Positions 1 through 6,878 of a DNA stretch of 13,860 nucleotides are shown in pieces. The translations under genes were made by a program, and so were the position numbers. The DNA is from Candidatus Zixiibacteriota bacterium (GTDB lineage Bacteria; Zixibacteria; MSB-5A5; GN15; JAAZOE01). Location of the stretch: contig JAUUYJ010000032.1 in assembly GCA_030588275.1 (NCBI GenBank), positions 1 through 13,860 of the forward strand, read 5' to 3'. The first letter of the stretch is position 1, and every line of letters starts with the position of its first letter. The notes below the pieces were generated by a model. It did not search any database. It was not told the DNA's origin and saw nothing but the letters and a program-made list of their open reading frames with translations.

Positions 1-76
1 GCAGAATAAGGTAGTGCATATCTCTCCCTTGGGGTCACAATATGTAGAAGAAAACATCAATCTTGCCTTGGATTAG
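1..76 (+). CDS. Possible C-terminal end of an upstream protein (partial)
   Basis: Reading from base 2, the frame is open from the left edge to a TAG at 74-76 and would encode about 24 residues ending in YVEENINLALD. The composition, an acidic amphipathic helix-like end with no odd residues, looks protein-like, and the + strand direction matches every other gene here. No domain can be recognised from so little. An open frame this short can easily arise by chance, so this is only a plausible gene end. If it is real, the next gene begins about 240 bases later behind its own promoter. Confidence 0.35.
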   Translation, partial: QNKVVHISPLGSQYVEENINLALD

Positions 77-169
77 ATCGTATTATACGGTGCAATATTT
101 TATCTCAATTCAAATCTAAACATTGTACAAGAAATAGCTCGTAACTCCTTACCCCACAACGACAAAAAC

Positions 170-187
170 TTGGGTAATATTGCCCAA
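170..187. promoter_or_regulatory. Candidate operator: 18-base dyad TTGGG-N8-CCCAA
   Basis: The sequence TTGGGTAATATTGCCCAA is palindromic at 16 of 18 positions, the only break being a T/G pair flanking the central AATATT. It ends five bases before the predicted -35 box, which is the usual place for an activator site. I do not recognise it as the box of a known regulator; it lacks the TTGAT-N4-ATCAA pattern of FNR. That it binds a regulator is an inference from its symmetry and position. Confidence 0.4.
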
Positions 188-192
188 ATAAT

Positions 193-220
193 TTGACATT
201 AAATCCTATATAACTATATT
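193..220 (+). promoter_or_regulatory. Sigma70-type promoter for the aldehyde dehydrogenase gene
   Basis: A consensus TTGACA (193-198) is followed, after 16 bases, by TATATT (215-220), one mismatch from TATAAT. The predicted transcription start is near 227, leaving a leader of roughly 88 bases before the ATG at 315. The -35 box is perfect and the surroundings are AT-rich, making this the strongest promoter candidate in the window. Confidence 0.55.
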
Positions 221-237
221 GTCAATCTTGGTCGGTG

Positions 238-251
238 GTGAATAAATTCAC
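238..251. promoter_or_regulatory. Candidate operator: GTGAAT-AA-ATTCAC inverted repeat
   Basis: Two perfect six-base arms are separated by two bases and lie about 11 to 24 bases downstream of the predicted transcription start. A two-base loop is too tight for a stable RNA hairpin with full arms, so a DNA site for a dimeric repressor is more likely. The word differs from the dyad at 170-187, so if both are real they probably bind different proteins. Confidence 0.4.
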
Positions 252-314
252 ATCAGATTTTCGGCCCCGGAAAAGTATGGAAGATATTGATAAATATAAA
301 TTTAGGAGAGTGTC

Positions 315-1811
315 ATGAAGAAGGTCAAAGTTTACAAAAACTTTATCAACGGTAAGTGGGTCAAATCTCACACCGGAAAAACATTCGAAAATATCAACCC
401 GGCTGACACCACCGACATCGTCGGTAAGTTCCAACTGTCCGACGAGCGGGATGTCAATGATGCAATCACCGCCGCCGCCGAAGCGTTCAAGACATGGCGC
501 TTGGTGCCAGCTCCCAAACGGGCCGAACTGCTGTACCGCGTCGGACAACGGTTGTGGAGTGACAAGGAGCAACATGCCAACGACATGACCCGTGAAATGG
601 GTAAGGTCCTGGCCGAAACGCGTGGCGATGTGCAGGAAGCGATCGACATGACGTATTACATGGCGGGCGAAGGTCGCCGGTCATTCGGACAGACAACACC
701 ATCGGAGATGATGAACAAATTCTGTATGTCGATCCGTCAGCCTTTGGGTGTCTGTGGTTTGATTACTCCCTGGAATTTCCCGATGGCGATCCCGGCTTGG
801 AAGATGATGCCAGCTCTGATTATGGGTAACACCGTCGTTATCAAACCGGCTACTTATACACCTCTGTCGGTTGTCAACCTGATCAAAGCGCTTGAAGCTG
901 AAGGTCTCCCGCCCGGAGTCGTTAACATGGTTACCGGTTCTGGTGGTGCGGTCGGTTCGCCGATGATGCACGATCCGCGGGTTGGATGCGTATCGTTCAC
1001 CGGCTCGACCGCTATTGGTCGCAAAGTATCAGCCGCTTGCGCTCCTGACTTCAAGCATTGTCATTTGGAGATGGGTGGAAAGAACGCCATCATCGTTATG
1101 GATGATGCCGATATCGATCTTGCTATCGATGGCTGTTTGTGGGGTGCCTTTGGTACCACCGGTCAACGCTGTACGGCAACGTCACGGATCATTCTGCACA
1201 AAAAGATTTATGATAAATTTGCCCGTAAGTTTGTGGCCCGAGCCAAAGAGCTGGTCATCGGTAATGGTCTCAATGCCAAGACGCAGGTCGGCCCGGCCGT
1301 ATCTGAGCCGCAGATGAATACCGTATTGGAATATATGAGAATCGGTAAAGAAGAGGATGGCGCCAAGCTGTTACTCGGTGGTGGTCGTGTCAAAGGTGGT
1401 AAGTACAACAAAGGCTGGTTCACGCAACCGACAATATTTGGTAACGTGACCAATAAGATGCGCATCTTCAAAGAAGAGATTTTTGGGTCGGTCGTCGATC
1501 TGATTCCAGCCCGCAGTTACGATCATGCCATCCAATTGGCCAACGATTGTGATTACGGTTTGTCCGCCTCAATCTACACCAAAGATGTCAATCGGGCTTT
1601 CAAAGCGATGCGCGACGTTTACACCGGTATCTTTTATGTCAACGCTCCGACTATCGGTGCCGAGACGCATATGCCGTTTGGTGGAACCAAGCATACCGGA
1701 AACGGTCATCGTGAAGCTTGCACGCAGGCTTTGGAAGTGTTCTCTGAGTGGAAATCGGTTTATATCGATTTCTCCGGAGTGATCCAGAGACCGCAGATCG
1801 ACAACCAGTAA
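315..1811 (+). CDS. NAD(P)-dependent aldehyde dehydrogenase
   Basis: This encodes a 498-residue member of the aldehyde dehydrogenase superfamily, which oxidises an aldehyde to its carboxylic acid with NAD(P)+ in the cytoplasm. All catalytic features are present: PWNFP with oxyanion-hole Asn154, the cofactor-site VVIKPA with Lys177, the FTGSTAIG nucleotide-binding turn, LEMGGKN with general base Glu252, and GQRCTAT with nucleophile Cys286. The late EEIFG motif and a C-terminal FGGTKHTGNGHRE stretch are also there. The length is normal. The KHTG element recalls the ALDH7 (antiquitin) group and GTTGQRCTATSRI recalls 2-oxoglutarate-semialdehyde dehydrogenases, so the substrate is open. The ATG at 315 has an AGGAG (304-308) six bases upstream and its own promoter at 193-220. 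The next gene lies 188 bases away, so it may be transcribed alone or read through. Confidence 0.95.
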   Translation: MKKVKVYKNFINGKWVKSHTGKTFENINPADTTDIVGKFQLSDERDVNDAITAAAEAFKTWRLVPAPKRAELLYRVGQRLWSDKEQHANDMTREMGKVLAETRGDVQEAIDMTYYMAGEGRRSFGQTTPSEMMNKFCMSIRQPLGVCGLITPWNFPMAIPAWKMMPALIMGNTVVIKPATYTPLSVVNLIKALEAEGLPPGVVNMVTGSGGAVGSPMMHDPRVGCVSFTGSTAIGRKVSAACAPDFKHCHLEMGGKNAIIVMDDADIDLAIDGCLWGAFGTTGQRCTATSRIILHKKIYDKFARKFVARAKELVIGNGLNAKTQVGPAVSEPQMNTVLEYMRIGKEEDGAKLLLGGGRVKGGKYNKGWFTQPTIFGNVTNKMRIFKEEIFGSVVDLIPARSYDHAIQLANDCDYGLSASIYTKDVNRAFKAMRDVYTGIFYVNAPTIGAETHMPFGGTKHTGNGHREACTQALEVFSEWKSVYIDFSGVIQRPQIDNQ

Positions 1812-1999
1812 GATTGGTTTGATATTTAAATGAGTTTGGACTGCTACAAGATTGATTATTTCTTCAGCCCGGATAGCCGGATCGATTATATGATCCGGTT
1901 TATCTGGGATGCTTCGGCGATATGATATGAACAGGGACATCAATTGATCTGAAATGATTTTACGCTGAAGCAAAATTGAAATTATGAATGGAGAATAAC
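1812..1999 (+). other. Intergenic spacer between aldehyde dehydrogenase and COG2403 genes
   Basis: This gap contains a long two-part hairpin (1868-1908) and no clear promoter. A 31-codon open frame (1830-1925, ATG to TGA) runs through the hairpin. It has no Shine-Dalgarno sequence and a stop immediately before its ATG, so I do not call it a gene. The end of the spacer supplies the GGAG at 1990-1993 used by the next gene. Confidence 0.5.
1868..1908 (+). other. Long imperfect hairpin in the transcript spacer
   Basis: CCCGGATA (1868-1875) pairs with TATCTGGG (1901-1908), with one G-U pair. Inside it, CCGGATC (1877-1883) pairs perfectly with GATCCGG (1892-1898) around an eight-base loop, giving about 15 base pairs with a small internal bulge. 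No T-run follows on either strand, so it is not a standard intrinsic terminator. It could protect the 3' end of the aldehyde dehydrogenase message, be a processing site, or weaken read-through into the next gene. Confidence 0.5.
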
Positions 2000-3334
2000 A
2001 TGGCACGCAGAAAAATTATCATCATGGGAGCCGCTGGACGGGACTTCCACAATTTTAACGTTTTGTATCGTGAAAACAAAGATTACGAAGTTGTCGCATT
2101 CACCGCAACTCAGATTCCTGATATTGATGGACGACGTTATCCCAAAGCATTAGCCGGCAAACTGTATCCCAAGGGAATCCCGATCCACGACGAAAGCGAA
2201 CTGATGAAGCTGATCAAGAAGCATAAGGCTGATGAGGTTGTGTTTTCTTACAGCGATGTTACCTTCACGTATGTTATGACCAAAGCGGCCGAGATTAATG
2301 CCGCCGGTGCCGCTTTCTCAATGGTTGGTGGTGCTCCGACGATGGTCGAAAGCAAAAAGCCAGTTGTCGCGATCTGTGCCGCTCGGACCGGTTGTGGAAA
2401 ATCGCAAACGACCCGCAAGGTCTCCGAAGTGCTTCAGGCGATGGGTAAAAAAGTTGTCGCCATCAGGCACCCGATGCCTTACGGCGATCTGGCCAAGCAG
2501 GCTTGCCAACGGTTTGCCAAGCTGTCCGATCTCGACAAGCACAAATGCACCATCGAAGAGCGGGAAGAGTATGAACCGCATATCATGAGTGGTGTGATTA
2601 TTTATGCCGGCGTCGATTATGAACAGATTCTGCGTGAAGCGGAAAAAGAGGCGGACGTTATCTTGTGGGATGGTGGTAACAATGATATGTCTTTCTACAA
2701 AGCTGATCTGTATATCACCGTTGTCGATCCGCACCGTCCCGGACATGAACTGAACTACTATCCCGGACTATGCAATATCCATCTGGCCGACGTGGTTGTA
2801 ATCAACAAGATTGATTCTGCCTCACCGGAAGGGATCGAAGAGGTTCGTGCCAATGTCCGTGAGGTCAATCCGAAAGCGACGATCATCGATGCCGCTTCTC
2901 CTTTGGAGCTGGATAAGCCGGAATTAGTCTTTGGCAAAAAAGTGTTGGTTGTCGAAGATGGCCCGACTTTGACGCATGGCGAAATGACTTATGGTGCTGG
3001 CGTTGTCGCCGCCGAAAAGTATGGCGCCGCCGAATTGGTCGATCCTCGTCCATATACAACCGGTACGATTACCAAGACGTTTGAAAAATATCCTGATATC
3101 GGAGTTTTGCTTCCGGCGATGGGTTATTCCGACGGTCAAATCAAGGATCTGGAAAAAACGATCAGGGCGACCAAGTGTGACCTGGTTGTTATCGGAACTC
3201 CGATTGATCTGCGCAAGGTGGTCAAGATCACCAAGCCGACGGTTCGGGTTCAGTACAGCCTGCAGGAGATCGGTCATCCGAATTTGACCGACGTCCTGTC
3301 CAAGTTTCTGAAAGTCAAGAAGTCGAAGAAGTAA
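2000..3334 (+). CDS. COG2403 P-loop protein, cyclic 2,3-diphosphoglycerate synthetase-like
   Basis: The protein is 444 residues long from the ATG at 2000, which has GGAG (1990-1993) six bases upstream; an in-frame ATG at 1988 precedes that site and is less likely. It has two parts. An N-terminal Rossmann-like domain opens with KIIIMGAAGRDFHNFN (about residues 5-125). A SIMIBI-type P-loop domain follows, with the Walker A motif ARTGCGKS (128-135), an acidic WDGG (Asp224) and a G4-like NKID (269-272). This is the architecture of the family named after the archaeal enzyme making cyclic 2,3-diphosphoglycerate, a thermoprotectant of some methanogens. In a bacterium that product is doubtful, so the true reaction is unknown; NTP-driven ligation or kinase chemistry is inference. 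Carbamate kinase follows 12 bases later, suggesting linked function. The tail is lysine-rich and ends KKSKK. Confidence 0.85.
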   Translation: MARRKIIIMGAAGRDFHNFNVLYRENKDYEVVAFTATQIPDIDGRRYPKALAGKLYPKGIPIHDESELMKLIKKHKADEVVFSYSDVTFTYVMTKAAEINAAGAAFSMVGGAPTMVESKKPVVAICAARTGCGKSQTTRKVSEVLQAMGKKVVAIRHPMPYGDLAKQACQRFAKLSDLDKHKCTIEEREEYEPHIMSGVIIYAGVDYEQILREAEKEADVILWDGGNNDMSFYKADLYITVVDPHRPGHELNYYPGLCNIHLADVVVINKIDSASPEGIEEVRANVREVNPKATIIDAASPLELDKPELVFGKKVLVVEDGPTLTHGEMTYGAGVVAAEKYGAAELVDPRPYTTGTITKTFEKYPDIGVLLPAMGYSDGQIKDLEKTIRATKCDLVVIGTPIDLRKVVKITKPTVRVQYSLQEIGHPNLTDVLSKFLKVKKSKK

Positions 3335-3346
3335 TAGAAGCAAATT

Positions 3347-4309
3347 ATGTCGGACACTGAAGAATATAACAAACGAGCAATTATTGCTCTGGGTGGTAAC
3401 GCGATTACTTCGCAGGAACGTGAAGATACCATTGCCAACCAGTTTAGTAATACTCGTCATTCTTTGGCAACGATTGTGGACATGGCCCGCGAGGGATACG
3501 ATCTTTGTATCTCGCATGGGAATGGGCCGCAAGTAGGCAACGCTTTGCTACGGGTCGAACTGGCCCGTGGCAAAGCACCCGTCTTACCTTTGGGGATCTG
3601 CGTCGCCGATACCGAGGGGGGAATGGGGTATATGATTGAACAGTCGCTTCTCAATCGGCTGGCTCACGAAAATATTGATCGCTCGGTCTGTGCTATCATC
3701 ACACAAATGTTAGTCGATATTGACGATCCCTCGCTTAAAAATCCAACCAAGTTCATCGGTCAATTTTATACCGAAGATGATGCCAGACGGATGGAGACTG
3801 AGAGCGGATGGATTGTCAAAAAAGATGCCGACCGAGGCTGGCGTCGCGTTGTTGGTTCTCCGGTTCCGATCAAATGCCTTGAAGGTGATCTGATAAAAAC
3901 TCTGTTTGATAATCATTGTATCGTGATCGCCGCCGGTGGTGGTGGGGTTCCGGTTTACCGGCATCCTGAGTACGGTTATGATGGGGTTGATGCGGTCATT
4001 GATAAGGATTGTGCTTCGGCTGTTTTGGGTCGTGAGATCGGAGCTGAACTATTTTTGATACTAACCTCGGTTGACAATGTGGCGATCAATTTTGGAACCG
4101 AAAATGAAGAGTTGTTGGAAAAAGTTTCTTATTCCCAGATGAAAAAGTACGCCGATTTGGGGCATTTCCCGGCTGGGTCGATGGGACCCAAAGTTCAGGC
4201 GGCTCTGGATTTTATTGCAAACGGTGGTAAAAAGGTTATAATAACTTCGCTGGATAAGGCTATTTTGGCCATGGCCGATAAGGCTGGAACGCGGATTTAT
4301 CCCGACTGA
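3347..4309 (+). CDS. arcC: Carbamate kinase
   Basis: The 320-residue protein belongs to the amino-acid kinase fold and interconverts carbamoyl phosphate plus ADP with carbamate plus ATP. Diagnostic stretches are ALGGNAI near the N-terminus, SHGNGPQVGNALLR for substrate binding, IAAGGGGVPV, DKDCASAVLG with the phosphate-contacting Lys220, and PAGSMGPKVQAA near the C-terminus. The length is typical (about 310 residues in the family). The Shine-Dalgarno sequence is weak (AGAAG), so translation may be coupled to the COG2403 gene ending 12 bases upstream. Neither arginine deiminase nor ornithine carbamoyltransferase is nearby, so the classic arginine deiminase role is not supported by context. It may instead harvest ATP from carbamoyl phosphate produced by another catabolic route, or make carbamoyl phosphate for biosynthesis. 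Confidence 0.95.
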   Translation: MSDTEEYNKRAIIALGGNAITSQEREDTIANQFSNTRHSLATIVDMAREGYDLCISHGNGPQVGNALLRVELARGKAPVLPLGICVADTEGGMGYMIEQSLLNRLAHENIDRSVCAIITQMLVDIDDPSLKNPTKFIGQFYTEDDARRMETESGWIVKKDADRGWRRVVGSPVPIKCLEGDLIKTLFDNHCIVIAAGGGGVPVYRHPEYGYDGVDAVIDKDCASAVLGREIGAELFLILTSVDNVAINFGTENEELLEKVSYSQMKKYADLGHFPAGSMGPKVQAALDFIANGGKKVIITSLDKAILAMADKAGTRIYPD

Positions 4310-4334
4310 AGAAGGTTTGTTGAAGGACAAAATT

Positions 4335-5681
4335 GTGCAGGAGATAATTCGGGAAGGCCGTATTTTTGAGGTAGGAGGATGCGTACGGGATTCGCTTCTC
4401 AACCATCCACCCAAACACAAAGATTACGACTACCTGATATGTGGCATTCCGTTTGACTACCTCAAGGTGATGCTCAAACAGTTTGGACGAGTCGATCTGG
4501 TCGGTCGCTCGTTTGGTGTAATAAAATTCACCGATTATTCCCAAAAAGATTCCGAAGCATCTACTGTAGATATCTCTTTGCCCCGTTCTGAAAAATCGAC
4601 CGGAACCGGCCATACTGACTTTGAAGTAAATTTTGATCATACTCTGCCGGTTGAGGATGACCTGAAGAGGCGTGACTTCACCATCAACGCCATCGCTCGC
4701 AGTTTGACCGATAAAAATATTATCGACCCTTTTGATGGGCAGTCCGATTTAAAAAATAAAATTATCCGGATGGTTTCGCCCGATTCATTTTCTGAAGATC
4801 CCTTGCGGATGATGCGGGCGATTCAGTTCGCCTCCCGATTTGAATTTGAAATTGAACCGGTGACCTATCAGTCGCTGAAAGATAATGTCGATCTGATTGG
4901 GACAATTTCCTCGGAGCGAATTGCCGAAGAGCTCAACAAGATGCTTCTTTTAGCAAACAAGCCATCTATCGGTTTGCGCTTGATGGAGGAGACCGGTCTG
5001 CTTGAAAAAATTATTCCGGAGATGATTCCGGCGGTCGATTGCCAGCAACCGGGTGGCTACCATGCCTACGATGTTTTCGAACATATTATTCGTATGGTCG
5101 ATGCCTGTGCGCCTCGCTTGTCACTTAGACTGGCGGCGCTGTTTCATGATATAACCAAGCCGAGGCATAAACAAAAAACCGAGACCGGTGCCTCCTTTTA
5201 TGGGCACGAATCATCCGGCGCCAAAGTGGCTCGCAAAGTTCTCCGGAGGCTTCGCTATTCCAACGATACCATTCGTGATGTATCGGTTTTGGTGGAACGC
5301 CACATGTTCACAACCGACGTCGGGCCGAAAGGGTTACGACGTTTCATTCGTCGAGTCGGTCAGAGGTTGATTCCGGACCTCTTGGATCTGAGGCGGGCCG
5401 ATGTAATTGCTCAGGGAATGGGCGGGACGACTGAGGATGTTGACGAGATGCAATTGGCGATTAAGGCCGAAATTGACCGGAAAGCCCCCTTTGGCCGATC
5501 GGATTTGGCGATTAATGGCCGAACGATAAGAAAATTGCATAAACTTGAAGAATCACCTTTAATTGGGGCAATAATTGATTATCTTCTCGAAAAAGTCTTG
5601 GACAACCCGGACGAGAACGAACCGGAGATTCTGAACCGACACGTTAGTGAGTATTTGAATGATAGAAATATTGGAAAATAA
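4335..5681 (+). CDS. CCA tRNA nucleotidyltransferase / poly(A) polymerase family with HD domain
   Basis: This class II nucleotidyltransferase adds or repairs the CCA end of tRNA, or adds poly(A) tails; the two activities are hard to separate by sequence. The head domain begins with GGCVRD (residues 14-19) and carries metal ligands in KDYDYL (Asp30, Asp32). RRDFTINAIA and EDPLRMMRAIQFA follow, the latter the nucleobase-selecting neck motif. The C-terminal half has an HD phosphohydrolase domain with FHD (His271, Asp272) and an ERH element. I chose the GTG at 4335 because AAGGA (4323-4327) lies seven bases upstream. TTG codons at 4317 and 4320 would add up to six residues and start 7-10 bases after carbamate kinase. 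It is co-directional with arcC, although no metabolic link is obvious. Confidence 0.88.
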   Translation: MQEIIREGRIFEVGGCVRDSLLNHPPKHKDYDYLICGIPFDYLKVMLKQFGRVDLVGRSFGVIKFTDYSQKDSEASTVDISLPRSEKSTGTGHTDFEVNFDHTLPVEDDLKRRDFTINAIARSLTDKNIIDPFDGQSDLKNKIIRMVSPDSFSEDPLRMMRAIQFASRFEFEIEPVTYQSLKDNVDLIGTISSERIAEELNKMLLLANKPSIGLRLMEETGLLEKIIPEMIPAVDCQQPGGYHAYDVFEHIIRMVDACAPRLSLRLAALFHDITKPRHKQKTETGASFYGHESSGAKVARKVLRRLRYSNDTIRDVSVLVERHMFTTDVGPKGLRRFIRRVGQRLIPDLLDLRRADVIAQGMGGTTEDVDEMQLAIKAEIDRKAPFGRSDLAINGRTIRKLHKLEESPLIGAIIDYLLEKVLDNPDENEPEILNRHVSEYLNDRNIGK

Positions 5682-5697
5682 GGTTAATATATATAAA
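5671..5697 (+). promoter_or_regulatory. Possible promoter for sucCD
   Basis: The end of the nucleotidyltransferase gene and the following AT-rich gap contain TTGGAA (5671-5676) and TATAAA (5692-5697) with a 15-base spacer. The spacer is shorter than ideal and the -35 box overlaps the upstream stop codon. The 45-base gap at a change of function, from RNA processing to TCA enzymes, is the main reason to consider a separate start here. Confidence 0.3.
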
Positions 5698-5726
5698 GTA
5701 TTTAATCCAAGGCATGGAGTGGATTG

Positions 5727-6869
5727 ATGAAAGTTCATGAGTATCAGGCAAAAGAGATATTTATCGCCGCCGGAATCCCGGTTCCGCCGGGCCGAATCGC
5801 GACGACCGTTTCCGAAGCGGTTGCCATTGCCGATGAGATAGGGCGACCGGTTATGGTCAAGGCTCAGGTGCATGTTGGTGGTCGTGGAAAAGCGGGCGGT
5901 GTCAAGTACGCTGAAAATTTGGAAGCGACCAAAATTTGGGCCCAGCGAATTCTGGAATTGACCATTAAGGGATTACCGGTCAAGAAAATTTTGGTTACCG
6001 AGGCGGTTGATATAACCTCAGAAACGTATCTGGGGATTATTCTTGACCGCGTCACCAAAAAACCGGTTATCATGATTTCAGCCGCTGGCGGAATTGATAT
6101 CGAAGAGGTCGCCGCCAACACGCCTGAAAAAATTCACAAATTTGCGGTTGATCCGGAACTCGGACTGAGACCTTTTGAGGCGCGCAACTTAGCTTACAAA
6201 ATCTTTCGTGATATCAAATTGGTGCGTCAGGTTGCAGATATTATCCTGAAGCTGTACGACGTCTTCTGGAAAGTGGATGCTTCATTGGTTGAGATTAATC
6301 CTTTGATCACGACTCCGATCAATGAGGTCATCGCCATTGATGCTAAACTTAACATTGATGACAACGGCTTATTCAGGCATAAAGAGATTGAGGATATGCG
6401 CGACCTTGATGCCGAAAACGAGTCGGAGATTGAGGCTCGTGAGGCCGGTTTGAGTTTTATCAAACTTGATGGTAATATCGGATGTGTCGTCAACGGTGCC
6501 GGATTGGCGATGGCGACGATGGATTTGGTCAAGCATTACGGTGGCGATCCGGCTAACTTCCTGGATATTGGTGGTTCGTCAAACCCTGACAAAGTATTGA
6601 CAGCGATGCGAATAATTTTGCGGGACACCAACGTACGGGCGATTTTGATTAATATCTTTGGTGGCATCACCCGCTGTGATGATGTTGCGACCGGAATCGT
6701 AGCCGCCTACAAGGAGTTGAAACCGGAGATTCCAATAGTGACCCGGCTGACCGGCACCAATGCCGCACAAGCTAAGAAAATTCTCAAGGAGATTAATCTT
6801 CCGACCGCTCCGACTCTTGACGAGGTTGTCAAAAAGGCGATTAAACTGGCCGGACTGGATGAGGACTAA
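5727..6869 (+). CDS. sucC: Succinyl-CoA synthetase, beta subunit (ADP- or GDP-forming)
   Basis: SucC pairs with SucD to interconvert succinyl-CoA and succinate, making or using ATP or GTP. The 380-residue protein opens with the family signature MKVHEYQAKEIF, followed by an ATP-grasp fold with KAQVHVGGRGKAGG (45-58) for the nucleotide phosphates and EINPL for metal coordination. The C-terminal ligase domain has GNIGCVVNGAGLAMATMD and NIFGGITRCD. The start is the ATG at 5727, with GGAG (5716-5719) seven bases upstream; the adjacent in-frame TTG at 5724 is less suitable. sucD follows nine bases after the stop, as expected for a 1:1 complex. Nucleotide preference cannot be read confidently from sequence. 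Confidence 0.97.
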   Translation: MKVHEYQAKEIFIAAGIPVPPGRIATTVSEAVAIADEIGRPVMVKAQVHVGGRGKAGGVKYAENLEATKIWAQRILELTIKGLPVKKILVTEAVDITSETYLGIILDRVTKKPVIMISAAGGIDIEEVAANTPEKIHKFAVDPELGLRPFEARNLAYKIFRDIKLVRQVADIILKLYDVFWKVDASLVEINPLITTPINEVIAIDAKLNIDDNGLFRHKEIEDMRDLDAENESEIEAREAGLSFIKLDGNIGCVVNGAGLAMATMDLVKHYGGDPANFLDIGGSSNPDKVLTAMRIILRDTNVRAILINIFGGITRCDDVATGIVAAYKELKPEIPIVTRLTGTNAAQAKKILKEINLPTAPTLDEVVKKAIKLAGLDED

Positions 6870-6878
6870 GGAGGATAT

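Larger units (their letters stand above)
77..314 (+). other. Intergenic region carrying the aldehyde dehydrogenase control region
   Basis: This AT-rich stretch contains no convincing gene on either strand. It holds a sigma70-like promoter (193-220), a near-perfect 18-base dyad just upstream of the -35 box (170-187) and a perfect six-base-arm inverted repeat just after the predicted transcription start (238-251). Two small symmetric words further upstream (CGTAT-T-ATACG at 79-89 and TTGTACAA at 123-130) may be chance. No terminator hairpin with a T-run follows the possible upstream gene end at 76. Confidence 0.5.

Noticed and set aside
1868..1908. Intrinsic terminator after the aldehyde dehydrogenase gene
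   Set aside because: The stem is strong, but no T-run follows on either strand; kept only as an unexplained hairpin.
1830..1925. 31-codon open frame in the spacer after the aldehyde dehydrogenase gene
   Set aside because: It has no ribosome-binding site, a stop codon directly before the ATG, and a length expected by chance.
222..2006. Several minus-strand open frames of 65-145 codons opposite the aldehyde dehydrogenase
   Set aside because: They are antisense shadows of a clear, full-length conserved gene and show no recognisable protein features.
2318..4640. Minus-strand frames of up to 202 codons opposite the COG2403, carbamate kinase and nucleotidyltransferase genes
   Set aside because: They overlap strongly conserved plus-strand genes and have arginine/histidine/phenylalanine-rich, low-plausibility translations.
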